This document shows, in pieces, positions 53,528 through 61,572 of a stretch of DNA of 64,000 nucleotides. Each line of letters begins with the position of its first letter. The stretch's first letter is position 1. Made by a program: the position numbers and the translations under genes. Under the pieces are notes generated by a model. That model was not told the DNA's origin and searched no databases. It saw nothing but the letters and a program-made list of their open reading frames with translations. The DNA lies in the NCBI GenBank assembly GCA_043820105.1, contig JBDREC010000095.1, positions 1 through 64,000 on the forward strand. The letters run 5' to 3'. The DNA is from JBDREC01 sp043820105 [NCBI: Pseudomonadota bacterium]. GTDB lineage: Bacteria; Bdellovibrionota_F; JAHFAK01.

Positions 53528-54295
53528 ATGAAAAAAATAGCAGCTTTAAAAACATTTATTGTAAGCTTTTCCATCATTCTGGCATTTTCTTTAATTTTAA
53601 GCACCTGCACTAAGAAAAATAACAAACAAACCTCAAATGATGATGCAAAAGTTTCTGAGCTTGATAAAAAGAAAAAAATAATGATTGAAAGACAGCTCAA
53701 GTCACGTGGAATAAAAGATGAAAAAGTACTTAAGGCAATGGAAAAAGTTCCCAGGCATTTTTTTGTAGCAGATGACATGAAAAACCTGGCTTATAGCGAT
53801 TCTCCACTTCCCATTGGCTTTGATCAAACGATTAGCCAACCATATGTTGTGGCTTTTATGACAGAAGCAGCTCAAGTTAAAGAAAATGATATTGTCCTGG
53901 AAATCGGCACTGGCTCAGGTTATCAGGCCGCTGTTTTATCAGAGCTTGCTAAAGAAGTTTATACAATTGAAATATTAGAAGGGCTTGGTAAACAAGCCAA
54001 ACAAACTTTAAATGAATTAAATTATAAAAATGTTCATGTGCGCGTTGGTGATGGCTATAAGGGCTGGCCAGAAAAAGCTCCATTTGATGTTATTTTAGTA
54101 ACAGCTGCCCCAGATCACATTCCACAACCTCTTATTGAGCAACTTAAAATCGGCGGAAAAATTGTAATGCCTGTTGGTGAAAAAAATCAAATCTTAAAAA
54201 GAATCACAAAAACAAAAAATGGTCTTTCAGAAGAGTCTCTATCTCAGATTTACTTTGTTCCAATGACAGGTGAAGCTCAGGAAAAAAACAAATAA
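53528..54295 (+). CDS. pcm: Protein-L-isoaspartate O-methyltransferase with export signal
   Basis: A 255-residue Pcm. Residues ~50-255 are the enzyme, with KVPRHFFVADDMKNLAYSD, LEIGTGSGYQAAVLSELA (SAM motif I), and VTAAPDHIPQPLIEQLK. It repairs L-isoaspartyl residues. The first ~45 residues form a signal sequence with a hydrophobic core ending ILSTCTKK, close to a lipobox, so the product is predicted to be exported or membrane-held. It is 2 bases ahead of mltA. Confidence 0.88.
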   Translation: MKKIAALKTFIVSFSIILAFSLILSTCTKKNNKQTSNDDAKVSELDKKKKIMIERQLKSRGIKDEKVLKAMEKVPRHFFVADDMKNLAYSDSPLPIGFDQTISQPYVVAFMTEAAQVKENDIVLEIGTGSGYQAAVLSELAKEVYTIEILEGLGKQAKQTLNELNYKNVHVRVGDGYKGWPEKAPFDVILVTAAPDHIPQPLIEQLKIGGKIVMPVGEKNQILKRITKTKNGLSEESLSQIYFVPMTGEAQEKNK

Positions 54296-54297
54296 CA

Positions 54298-55491
54298 ATG
54301 AAAAAAAGCAAATTAGTAATTATTTTATCTGCTTTATTGTGTATATTATTTTTTTTTATATACAATTTTTCAATTTTAGATAAAGAAAATCTTTATTCAG
54401 TCTCTGAAATTTTTCAACCTGCCTTCAATGATGACTCCGATATTAAAGGACTTGAGGAAGCTCTTAAAAGACAAGTTGAATATTTCGAAAAAGTCGACTT
54501 AAAAAACACGCCTCAAATTGACCATCCTGCCTTCAGCCCTGAGAAAATAAAAGAAACAATAAACAAATTTTATAATTTTATTTTATCCAAGCCAACAAGC
54601 GATGATTTTAATAAGTTTATAAAGGATAATTTTAAAGTTTATAAAGCAAAAGGCAGTGGTATTTTTCAAAAGATTTTGTTTACCGGTTATTATACTCCAT
54701 TAATAAAAGGAAGTCTTAAAAAGACTAGCAAATATATTCATCCTATTTATAGATTACCTAAAGATATCGTTAGCGCCGAACTTCGCTCTTTCAGTAAAAA
54801 TCTTGAGAAAAAGACCATAAGAGGAAAAGTTTTAGATAATAGGTTGGTTCCTTATTTGACAAGACAGGAAATTGATCAAAAGTTAATGTTAGCAGGAAAG
54901 CAGCTTGAAATGCTTTGGACAGACAATTATATAGACCTTTTCTTTCTTCAGATTCAAGGCTCTGGAATTATTGAACTTGAAAACAACAAGCAAGTAAACA
55001 TAGGATATGCAGGAGTTAACGGCAGACCCTATGTCTCAATTGGAAAATTGCTAATTGAAGACAATAAAATTTCCACAGAAAATATGTCCATGCAAGCCAT
55101 CAAACAGTATTTCAAAAATAATCCTGATGATCTAGAACACTACTTATATCAAAATGAGTCCTATGTCTTTTTCAAAGAACTAAGCAAAGATGAATTTCCA
55201 AAAGGAAGCTTAAACATTCCATTAGTGGCTAATCGTAGCATTGCTGCGGATCCAAACGTTTTCCCGAAGGGTTGTCTTGCGTATATTGAAACTGAAAAAC
55301 CTATCTTTGATGATAATGGAAATATTATAAAATGGGAAAAGTTTGGAAGCTTTGTAATAGACCAGGATTCTGGTGGCGCCATTAAAGGTTCTGCTAGAAT
55401 AGACATTTTCTTTGGAAAAGGGGAAACTGCTCAAACAACAGCTGGCTATTTTAAACAAAAGGGAAAAATGTTTTATTTTTCAGTTAACTAA
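54298..55491 (+). CDS. mltA: Membrane-bound lytic murein transglycosylase A (MltA)
   Basis: A 397-residue protein: an N-terminal membrane anchor (LSALLCILFFFIYNFSIL), an MltA domain with TGYYTPLIKGS near residue 125 and the 3D domain with DQDSGGAIKGSARIDIFFGKG near 360, which holds the catalytic Asp. It cuts peptidoglycan to anhydromuropeptides. It pairs with pcm in one unit and overlaps the convergent cinA-type gene by 12 bases. No lipobox is seen, unlike the Escherichia coli enzyme. Confidence 0.92.
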   Translation: MKKSKLVIILSALLCILFFFIYNFSILDKENLYSVSEIFQPAFNDDSDIKGLEEALKRQVEYFEKVDLKNTPQIDHPAFSPEKIKETINKFYNFILSKPTSDDFNKFIKDNFKVYKAKGSGIFQKILFTGYYTPLIKGSLKKTSKYIHPIYRLPKDIVSAELRSFSKNLEKKTIRGKVLDNRLVPYLTRQEIDQKLMLAGKQLEMLWTDNYIDLFFLQIQGSGIIELENNKQVNIGYAGVNGRPYVSIGKLLIEDNKISTENMSMQAIKQYFKNNPDDLEHYLYQNESYVFFKELSKDEFPKGSLNIPLVANRSIAADPNVFPKGCLAYIETEKPIFDDNGNIIKWEKFGSFVIDQDSGGAIKGSARIDIFFGKGETAQTTAGYFKQKGKMFYFSVN

Positions 55492-55956
55492 AGTATCATA
55501 AATTATTTGTATTGCTGCAGCACAAGTACTTTTCTTGTTTTCTTGCCTATCCCCAATAAAATTAAACTTTTTAGTAAAGTTATTATTCTTAAATGCAAAA
55601 CCAATATAAACAAGACCAATTGGTTTTTCTGCAGTAGCCCCGCTGGGCCCTGCTATTCCAGTTGTTGAGATTCCTATGTCAGATTTGCAAATCTTTTGAA
55701 CACCCAAAGCCATCTCAATTGCTGTCTCTTGGCTAACAGCCCCATATTTATGAAGAGTCTTTTTTGATACATTCAGAAGATCAACTTTTAGATCGTTGCA
55801 ATAGGCGATTATGCCACCCTTATAATAAGCGGATGATCCAGAGTTTTTAGCAAGCATATTCGCTAGCATGCCACTAGTACAAGACTCTGCGCTGGCAATA
55901 GATAATTTGTTGTTTAAAAGAAAATCATGAAGGCTATCCAAAGTTTCATCTAACAA
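55480..55956 (-). CDS. CinA C-terminal domain protein (nicotinamide-nucleotide amidase)
   Basis: A 158-residue CinA-C/PncC protein: SAESCTSGMLANML near residue 22, YYKGGIIAYCNDLK near 45, GISTTGIAGPSGATAEKPIGLVYIG near 95. It deamidates NMN in pyridine nucleotide recycling. The start is a TTG with AAGGAG 7 bases upstream. It overlaps mltA tail to tail. It lacks the N-terminal molybdopterin-like domain of full CinA. Confidence 0.9.
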   Translation of the reverse strand: MLDETLDSLHDFLLNNKLSIASAESCTSGMLANMLAKNSGSSAYYKGGIIAYCNDLKVDLLNVSKKTLHKYGAVSQETAIEMALGVQKICKSDIGISTTGIAGPSGATAEKPIGLVYIGFAFKNNNFTKKFNFIGDRQENKKSTCAAAIQIIYDTLVN

Positions 55957-56105
55957 TTATTTTCTCCTTTTTTTGGAATATAGATAATAAAAACCTCAAG
56001 AAAGTTTGTCCATTCTTTTCTATAACAAGTTTCCTAACAATTCTGGACAGTGCGTTAAAAATAAGTGTAAAATCGGACATGTCATCATTTTTTTAAAAAT
56101 ATAAT

Positions 56106-56136
56106 TTGACAAAAGCACAAAAATATGTTTTATAAT
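56106..56136 (+). promoter_or_regulatory. Probable promoter of the 56174/56341 unit
   Basis: TTGACA (56106-56111) and TATAAT (56131-56136) both match consensus, but the spacer is 19 bases, longer than ideal. Confidence 0.45.
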
Positions 56137-56173
56137 TTCAACTAATTACAAAATGTTTTCAAGGAGAGGTGAA

Positions 56174-56341
56174 ATGAACAATGAGCTGAGGAATCTCATT
56201 GATGGAGAGAAAGGTTTAGCTTCGCTAGACTCTTGGATCTTCTACGATGATATTAGTCCCACCGACGATTTTGAAGAAAACAACCCTTTTAATGATGACA
56301 AGAAAAAAAGAGGCAGAAAGAAAGATCTTTTTGACTTGTAA
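56174..56341 (+). CDS. Unknown 55-residue acidic protein
   Basis: MNNELRNLIDGEKGLASLD onward, ending NDDKKKRGRKKDLFDL. The ATG at 56174 is preferred because AAGGAGAGG lies just upstream; the frame could start at 56153 but that ATG lies ahead of the ribosome site. Acidic centre, basic tail. Its TAA shares bases with the next ATG (TAATG), so it is co-translated with the phosphoesterase. No family recognised. Confidence 0.6.
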   Translation: MNNELRNLIDGEKGLASLDSWIFYDDISPTDDFEENNPFNDDKKKRGRKKDLFDL

Positions 56342-57471
56342 TGTACATTGGGCAGAAAGAAAATAAAAAGCTTGAATCACTAATTCTTGTTGTAAGTGAT
56401 TTTCACATTGGGCAAGGTCACGAATTTGGCAAACCGAACAAATATGATGAATTCTTTTTTGATGAAGACTTCGCTGAATTTCTGGAATACTATTCGACTG
56501 GAACCTTTTCAAATATCAATGTAGAACTCGTTATTAATGGTGATTTTTTTGATCTGCTTAAAGTCCGCTATAACAATAAGTTTCCTGATGTTATTACTGA
56601 AATAGTTGCGATTTCAAAACTTAAAGATTGCATAAAGGGCCATCCAATAGTAATTGAGGCTCTAAAGAAATTCCTGTCATACAAAAAAAATAAAATCACT
56701 TATATCCCCGGAAATCATGACATGGAGTTTTTCTTTGATTCTGTTCAAGAAGTTTTTAGACAAACCCTTACAGACAATGAATCAAGAGATAGAATTAATT
56801 TCATCACAGATACTACAATTTACAAGCTAAAAGGAAACGTTCAGATTCATCATGGTTTTCAATTTGAGCTTCCAAATATTATTAATTTAAAAACTCTTAT
56901 TCTAACAAAAAACTTACCTCAACCTGTTTTAAACCTTCCCTGGGGTTCTTATTTTGTGTTGAATGTTATTAATCCATTAAAAGCTGAAAGACCTTATATT
57001 GATCAAATACGTCCTTTTAGCCGCTTTTTATTAGGCAGTTTGATCCTTGATGTTAGTTTTACCTTAAGACTAATCTTTAAAACAATTTATTATTTTTGCA
57101 GAGTACGTTTTTTTAAACATCCAGCCAGAAATAGCAAATTTTCAAGAACATTTAAATTAATTACAAAAGGTTTAACCTTCTATCCAACACTTGATGAACA
57201 TGCAAAAAAAATTCTGCACAATAATGCAAATATCCAAGTAGTAATTTTTGGACACAGTCATATTTTTAGAATACGGTCATTTGACAATAATAAGCTCTAT
57301 ATTAATACAGGAACTTGGACAAAAATTATGAATCTTGATCTTTTTGAGTTCGCACAAAATGTGAAAAAAACCTATGCACAAATTGAATATTATAAAAATG
57401 AAGACAAACCATCGGCCTTTTTACTTGAATGGAAAGGTATGACTAAACAATTCAAAATGTTGAATTTTTAA
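56341..57471 (+). CDS. Calcineurin-like metallophosphoesterase
   Basis: A 376-residue phosphoesterase: VVSDFHIGQG near residue 17, NGDFFDLL near 67, PGNHDMEFFFD near 122, IHHGFQFE near 163 and IFGHSHIFRIRS near 302 are the five metal-site blocks. The middle (about 180-290) has two hydrophobic stretches suggesting membrane contact. Related UDP-diacylglucosamine pyrophosphatases are shorter, so the substrate is open. It starts on the stop codon of the small acidic gene. Confidence 0.88.
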   Translation: MYIGQKENKKLESLILVVSDFHIGQGHEFGKPNKYDEFFFDEDFAEFLEYYSTGTFSNINVELVINGDFFDLLKVRYNNKFPDVITEIVAISKLKDCIKGHPIVIEALKKFLSYKKNKITYIPGNHDMEFFFDSVQEVFRQTLTDNESRDRINFITDTTIYKLKGNVQIHHGFQFELPNIINLKTLILTKNLPQPVLNLPWGSYFVLNVINPLKAERPYIDQIRPFSRFLLGSLILDVSFTLRLIFKTIYYFCRVRFFKHPARNSKFSRTFKLITKGLTFYPTLDEHAKKILHNNANIQVVIFGHSHIFRIRSFDNNKLYINTGTWTKIMNLDLFEFAQNVKKTYAQIEYYKNEDKPSAFLLEWKGMTKQFKMLNF

Positions 57472-57476
57472 ACTAA

Positions 57477-57680
57477 TTAGTTAACGTAAACTAATCTTTC
57501 AGTGTGGTAAGTCTTAAGATGAGTCAGCATTTCATCACTTGAAAAACATCCCAAATCAATGAGATTTTCGCCAATCTTTCCTCCAAACAACTTCTGTTTT
57601 TCAAGAGCAATAATTAAATCATGTCTTTTTATAATGTTTGATTTAACTAAATATTCTCCAAATCGTTTTATATCATTCAT
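57477..57680 (-). CDS. Small MshEN/GspE N-terminal-like protein
   Basis: A 67-residue protein, FGEYLVKSNIIKRHDLIIALEKQK onward (quoted in part: the segments FGEYLVKSNIIKR and GGKIGENLIDLGCFSSDEML), matching the start of GspE/PilB-type N-terminal (MshEN) domains. Standing alone, it may be a c-di-GMP-sensing adaptor or a remnant of a longer gene. It is convergent with the phosphoesterase. Confidence 0.6.
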   Translation of the reverse strand: MNDIKRFGEYLVKSNIIKRHDLIIALEKQKLFGGKIGENLIDLGCFSSDEMLTHLKTYHTERLVYVN

Positions 57681-58021
57681 GGAATTACCATCCCCTTTTC
57701 TTGAAATAAGTTAGAAAATAAATACTCATACCACGTCATCCTTCATTATTAAATAATCAATGCAAGGAAGGTGCCAAGTTCTTGGGACAATTTGCTCAAT
57801 ATTTTTAGCATATTAAAAATACTGGGCAGTCAAGGGATGTCAAACTGGCAAAAACATATCCCAAAAGCAGGCACCATGTGACACCACGTGTCGCACCCTG
57901 TCATATTCTTTTCAAGTTGTCAATTAAAAATGCGAATAGACAAAATATCTTTATCGTTATTTTTTATCTAAAAAAAGGCCTAATATTGCCAGATTATAAA
58001 AATATAATATTAATTTATAAT
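57681..58021. other. Gene-free spacer with REP-like sequence
   Basis: No gene is visible between the 57477 gene and the tRNA. At 57871-57904 there is a roughly 10-base-period series of CACC...GTG / CACGTG / CACCC...GTCA blocks that can form hairpins (GACACCACGTGTC). TGCCAAGTTC at about 57772 also occurs near the insertion relic at 19952. Confidence 0.5.
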
Positions 58022-58059
58022 AAAAAAAACCCAATGACATAACTATCACGGGTTTTTTT
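58022..58059. terminator. Terminator of tRNA-Pro
   Basis: A-run plus CCC (58022-58032) pairs with GGG plus T-run (58050-58059), with a partly paired 17-base loop. It is symmetric, so it could end transcripts from either side. It lies 4 bases beyond the tRNA 3' end. Confidence 0.75.
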
Positions 58060-58063
58060 ATAT

Positions 58064-58137
58064 CGGGGCGAGTGGATTTGAACCACCGACTTCCTGCTCC
58101 CAAGGCAGGCGCGCTAACCGGGCTGCGCTACGCCCCG
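58064..58137 (-). tRNA. tRNA-Pro (UGG)
   Basis: A 74-base gene on the minus strand. Acceptor arms are CGGGGCG and CGCCCCG; the T-loop is GGTTCAAATCC; the anticodon stem CCTGC/GCAGG encloses CTTGGGA, giving anticodon TGG. The 3' CCA is not encoded. It is flanked by its own promoter and terminator. Confidence 0.95.
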
Positions 58138-58169
58138 TACTTTTATGCTTTTTTTAAAAAAGCTTGAAT

Positions 58170-58198
58170 CTAATAAACTAAAATAAAAAGACTTGCAA
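58170..58198 (-). promoter_or_regulatory. Promoter of tRNA-Pro
   Basis: On the minus strand, TTGCAA (58193-58198), 17 bases, TATTAG (58170-58175), 33 bases ahead of the tRNA 5' end. The spacing is ideal and the boxes are fair. Confidence 0.45.
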
Positions 58199-58252
58199 GT
58201 ATTTTGTTTGTTTTTTATGATATTTTATTAAATACTTTTTTTTGATGTGAAT

Positions 58253-58621
58253 ATGGGAAATCTTATATTAAAAGACCAAGATAGAATTATTACAGTTTTC
58301 AATATTGAAAAGGATGTCACCTTCATAGGCAGGCTTGCATCTATTAACGATATTGTCCTCAAAGATCCATATGTATCCCGGCAACACGCTCTAATTAAAA
58401 TCAAAGACAATGCGCATATTATATATGATTTTAATAGTTCTGCTGGCGTATTTGTTAATGGAGAAAAAATTTCAATGCATAACCTTGCTGATGGAGATCA
58501 AATCACCTTAGGACATACCACGTTGGTTTATCGTGAAAGAGATGATGTTACTGCTATTACTGAAATGACTGAAATTGAAGACGAAACAATGATAATTAAA
58601 GGTAAAAAAGATAGTGCCTAG
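58253..58621 (+). CDS. FHA-domain protein
   Basis: A 122-residue protein that is one forkhead-associated domain: FIGRLASINDIVLKDPYVSRQHALIKIKDN (in parts: IGRLASINDIVL, VSRQHALI), YDFNSSAGVFVNGEKI and GDQITLGHTTLVY. The conserved Gly-Arg, Ser-x-x-His and Asn are present, so it should bind phosphothreonine. The tail (EMTEIEDETMIIKGK) is acidic with threonines. The kinase partner is not in the window. The GTG at 58247 is an alternative start. Confidence 0.88.
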   Translation: MGNLILKDQDRIITVFNIEKDVTFIGRLASINDIVLKDPYVSRQHALIKIKDNAHIIYDFNSSAGVFVNGEKISMHNLADGDQITLGHTTLVYRERDDVTAITEMTEIEDETMIIKGKKDSA

Positions 58622-58671
58622 TATTTGATTTGCCTGCAAAGTTGCGGAAAAGACTGAATTCAACATTATTC

Positions 58672-59187
58672 TTATTCCAAATTTTTCAAAATAGACTTAT
58701 AAGCGTTTTTAAGTTTTTCAATAGTATCCAGAGGATTAGAATATAAATCAGCTAACTTTTGGTTAGCCATTCTTAACTGACTGCTCATTGATTTCGTAAT
58801 ATTAAATAAAACTTTATTAGCCACAACATCAGATTTCGCGAGCATAATATCGAAATCCGTCTTTTTTAAAGTGAGCAATGTAACATCTGTTGTTGCTAAA
58901 CATTTTGCAGATCTTTCTGAACCATCAACCAATGAAACCATTCCAAAAACGGAAGGTGCTTCAATTTCTGCTAGAGTCTCTTCATATTTTCCTGCTACTG
59001 TTTTAGATATTTTGATATTTCCTTCAAACAAAAGGAACATATCATCGCCAGAATCTCCTTCATCGCAAATAATAGTATCTTTCTTTAGAACGCGACGATT
59101 TAATTTACTTATAATGAAGTTAAATTCTTTATCATCCAGATTGTTGAATATATCTAATTTTCTTAACCTACTTAAAGCTTCTGACAT
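58672..59187 (-). CDS. Cyclic-nucleotide-binding-domain protein, copy 2 (altered ligand motif)
   Basis: A 171-residue cNMP-type beta-roll with a C-terminal helix. The phosphate-binding cassette reads SVFGMVSLVDGSERSAKC; the usual Glu of FGE is Met, so ligand binding is doubtful although RSA is kept. It follows copy 1 (59202) by 14 bases; both share VLFNITKSMSSQL/REMSYIIAGRL-type helices and have no HTH, so they are adaptors rather than DNA-binding regulators. Confidence 0.85.
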   Translation of the reverse strand: MSEALSRLRKLDIFNNLDDKEFNFIISKLNRRVLKKDTIICDEGDSGDDMFLLFEGNIKISKTVAGKYEETLAEIEAPSVFGMVSLVDGSERSAKCLATTDVTLLTLKKTDFDIMLAKSDVVANKVLFNITKSMSSQLRMANQKLADLYSNPLDTIEKLKNAYKSILKNLE

Positions 59188-59201
59188 AATTCCACCAATT
59201 C

Positions 59202-59723
59202 CTAATTTGAATCACCCTGCATTTTTGCATATTGTTTTTTAAATTCTTCAATACTGTTTGTAGGATCATCAAACATTTGAGAGATTTTTTTATTTGTATT
59301 TCTTAATCGTCCTGCAATAATATAAGACATTTCACGTACTATTTTATTAGCTCCAGTATCATTGTTTTTTCTAAGCTCATCAAAATCTGCTTTTCTAAGC
59401 TTATAAACATTCAAGTTTGAAAGAACTGTAACTTTTGCAGATCGTTCTTGATCATCAATAAGCGCCATTTCACCGAAAATAGCACCTTTTGCTAAAGTTG
59501 CTAGCGCCTTCTCCCCACCGCTTGAAAGCGATTTAGTAACTTTAACCATACCATTTTCAATAAAATAAACAGCATCAGCACCAGCACCTTCTACAAAAAC
59601 AACATCTCCTTTTTTATATTGAGTAATTTTACAAACCTTAATAATTCTAAGTTTTTCTTCATCAGTAAGATTATTGAATATTTTTACTTGGCCCAAAAAT
59701 TGTAATAAAAAGTTTTCCTGCAT
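59202..59723 (-). CDS. Cyclic-nucleotide-binding-domain protein, copy 1
   Basis: A 173-residue protein with a cNMP-binding beta-roll (residues ~10-125) and long C-terminal helix. The cassette GAIFGEMALIDDQERSAKV has both the Glu and the Arg needed to bind cAMP or cGMP. There is no DNA-binding domain. It is the first of a tandem pair; the gene order with the FHA protein opposite suggests a signalling group, but partners are unknown. Confidence 0.88.
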   Translation of the reverse strand: MQENFLLQFLGQVKIFNNLTDEEKLRIIKVCKITQYKKGDVVFVEGAGADAVYFIENGMVKVTKSLSSGGEKALATLAKGAIFGEMALIDDQERSAKVTVLSNLNVYKLRKADFDELRKNNDTGANKIVREMSYIIAGRLRNTNKKISQMFDDPTNSIEEFKKQYAKMQGDSN

Positions 59724-59797
59724 AGTAGTATATTAATTCTTATGATATTAAAGTGAAAGTATTATATAAAAATGATTTTTAAAAAGAAAGGTTTTTT

Positions 59798-60769
59798 TTA
59801 TATTGAAGTTTCTGAATATGAAGTTGCCATAACAGCTGCATCAAATACTACAACAGCTTTTGTATATTGGCCTGATCTAATATAGGCTTGGCCTGTTTGA
59901 ATAAGTTGTTTTATGTCGTTTTTATCATCCTGTGAACATCTCATGTAATGAACATAGTGAACTGCTTCAGCACAATATTTTTCAATTCCACCAATCGCCA
60001 TTTGAAAATCAACACTTAAGTAGTTTTGTCTAAATCCACCCCTTGCAAGTGAAGATGCAATCCAAATTCTCATTCTGGCTTCTTCAGCTGCCTGACTTAG
60101 AGTAACATTTGCACCGTATCCAAGCATTGGTTCATAATAATATGCATTAGCAGTATTTACAAAATCGATTCCAAAGTTAAGCCTTACTTGATTTCTGTAA
60201 GGATGATTTTGCCAATGAGGAACTGGTCTGGACATTTCACAAATTGAATTTCCAGCTGAACATTGTCTCCACCTATTCTGAAATGACATATCAAAGTTAA
60301 ACCTTGAATAAGGACCAGGAGCTCCAAATCCACCATTTCCATACCACATAGGATTAAATGTACTATGGTAAAAATTACCCATTCCAAGTCCTAAGTTTAA
60401 GTTAAACTTTGGTGTGTTTAAATTAAAGTTAAAATTGAGACCTGGTCTTATGTTGTACATGCTTGAATATAATGACCATGGATATTGTTCAGGAATCCAA
60501 TTTGGTCTTGGCATCATTGTAGACCTATTGTTATAAAATGTACTCCATTGATTCCAAGGTCTAGTCCTATAATATTCATAAGGTGCCCTTGGTCTGACTA
60601 CTGGAGGAGGTGTGCATTTATTTCTTGCATACCTTTGTTGTGTATTATAGTTATTACCATATGCACCATATGGAGTATTCTGAGGATAATAACCTCTTTG
60701 ATTCTTACATCCGCTAAGAACAAATGTTGCAATTAAAACGGAAACTAATAATAATAAAATATTTTTCAC
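59798..60769 (-). CDS. Lipoprotein with aromatic/Asn-rich region
   Basis: A 323-residue lipoprotein: lipobox LSGC with Cys near residue 21. Residues ~25-200 are rich in Asn, Tyr, Pro, Phe, Arg (PYGAYGNNYNT, FNFNLNTPKFNLNLG, and similar), with low complexity; residues ~205-323 are folded and carry a C-terminal ADPRVLIEYA-free helical part with paired cysteines (KYCAEAVHYVHYMRCSQDD). Likely an outer-membrane surface protein. The GTG start has AAAGGAG 7 bases upstream. No family recognised. Confidence 0.7.
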   Translation of the reverse strand: MKNILLLLVSVLIATFVLSGCKNQRGYYPQNTPYGAYGNNYNTQQRYARNKCTPPPVVRPRAPYEYYRTRPWNQWSTFYNNRSTMMPRPNWIPEQYPWSLYSSMYNIRPGLNFNFNLNTPKFNLNLGLGMGNFYHSTFNPMWYGNGGFGAPGPYSRFNFDMSFQNRWRQCSAGNSICEMSRPVPHWQNHPYRNQVRLNFGIDFVNTANAYYYEPMLGYGANVTLSQAAEEARMRIWIASSLARGGFRQNYLSVDFQMAIGGIEKYCAEAVHYVHYMRCSQDDKNDIKQLIQTGQAYIRSGQYTKAVVVFDAAVMATSYSETSI

Positions 60770-60974
60770 TGTGAAACTCCTTTACAAAGTATTTTTATTT
60801 ACTTTTCGAAGTAACATTAAGCAAAGGTCGTGCCAAAAAGCCCATTTGATTTATTTCTATCATTTCATGGCCTTGTCGTTTTCAATAAAACTGCATCATG
60901 GGAGTTCCTTGTCCAAAAACAAAAAAACTTGCGACATCCTTGGTGCAGGTATATATATATAGACAAGCCTCAAA

Positions 60975-61009
60975 ACTTATGACTTACGACTTACGACTTA
61001 CCACTTACG
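60975..61009. repeat. ACTTACG heptad array (overlaps the J-domain gene stop)
   Basis: Five heptads: ACTTATG, ACTTACG, ACTTACG, ACTTACC, ACTTACG. On the minus strand it encodes the final VVSGKS (in part) and the TAA of the J-domain gene. Confidence 0.85.
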
Positions 61010-61434
61010 ACCTCTTCATAAGCCTTTTGAATCTCAATGGTTTTTTCTTTTGCAAAGTCTTGCAACTCAATTCCAAGATGTGCAACCTTATCCGGATGGT
61101 ATTCTGACATTTTTTGATAATATGCTTTTTTGATTTCTTCTTTGTTACACCCTTTTTTTATTTCAAGAATTTCATAAGGATCTTTTAAAGAAAAATTACT
61201 TCCAAAGGAATTGCCAGATGAGGACTGCTGGCTATGCCTTTGATATTCTTGATATATTTTACGGTAGATCCATTTTGAAGCAAACTTTTTATAAAAAGAA
61301 TACCCCAAAACAGCTACTAATACATCGTCTAGTCGACCTAATAGGGGATGCATAAAATCTGGAAGCAAATCCAAAGGAAGAAAAAAATATAAAAGCACTA
61401 TTGTTATTATTAAATATTTTACAAAAACAGTCAT
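60991..61434 (-). CDS. DUF1232/J-domain fusion protein
   Basis: A 147-residue protein. Residues ~5-50 form the YkvA/DUF1232 helical hairpin (LPLDLLPDFMHPLLGRLDDVLVAVLG) with a membrane stretch; residues ~85-145 are a J domain with YHPDKVAHLG (HPD present). It may recruit DnaK to the membrane. Its C-terminal VVSGKS and stop are encoded by a heptad array, so the native end is probably lost. Upstream lies an inverted ACGCCGT array. Confidence 0.85.
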   Translation of the reverse strand: MTVFVKYLIITIVLLYFFLPLDLLPDFMHPLLGRLDDVLVAVLGYSFYKKFASKWIYRKIYQEYQRHSQQSSSGNSFGSNFSLKDPYEILEIKKGCNKEEIKKAYYQKMSEYHPDKVAHLGIELQDFAKEKTIEIQKAYEEVVSGKS

Positions 61435-61448
61435 AATGCGTATAGAGT

Positions 61449-61469
61449 ACGGCGTACAGCGTACGGCGT
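61449..61469. repeat. ACGGCGT heptad array (inverted ACGCCGT)
   Basis: Three units: ACGGCGT, ACAGCGT, ACGGCGT. Reverse complement of the arrays at 23479 and 48909. It lies between the J-domain gene and hypA. Confidence 0.8.
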
Positions 61470-61572
61470 CAAGGTAAAAAAGATAGCTATTTTTCTTGCT
61501 ATAATAAATTTATCTGCTATTAGAAAAAGCAAATTCACCCTGTATTTTCTTGAATGTAAGAGGTTATTAAAA

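Noticed and set aside
56035-56090. Second insertion-sequence relic (CTGGACAGTG ... TCGGACATGTC)
   Set aside because: It recalls insertion ends only loosely, with no repeated motif or matching second end.
57871-57904. CACC/GTG blocks as a protein operator
   Set aside because: Imperfect period and hairpin potential fit a REP-like element better, and no adjacent promoter uses it.
60946-60962. TATATATATATA run as a functional site
   Set aside because: Short simple repeat, expected in such AT-rich sequence.
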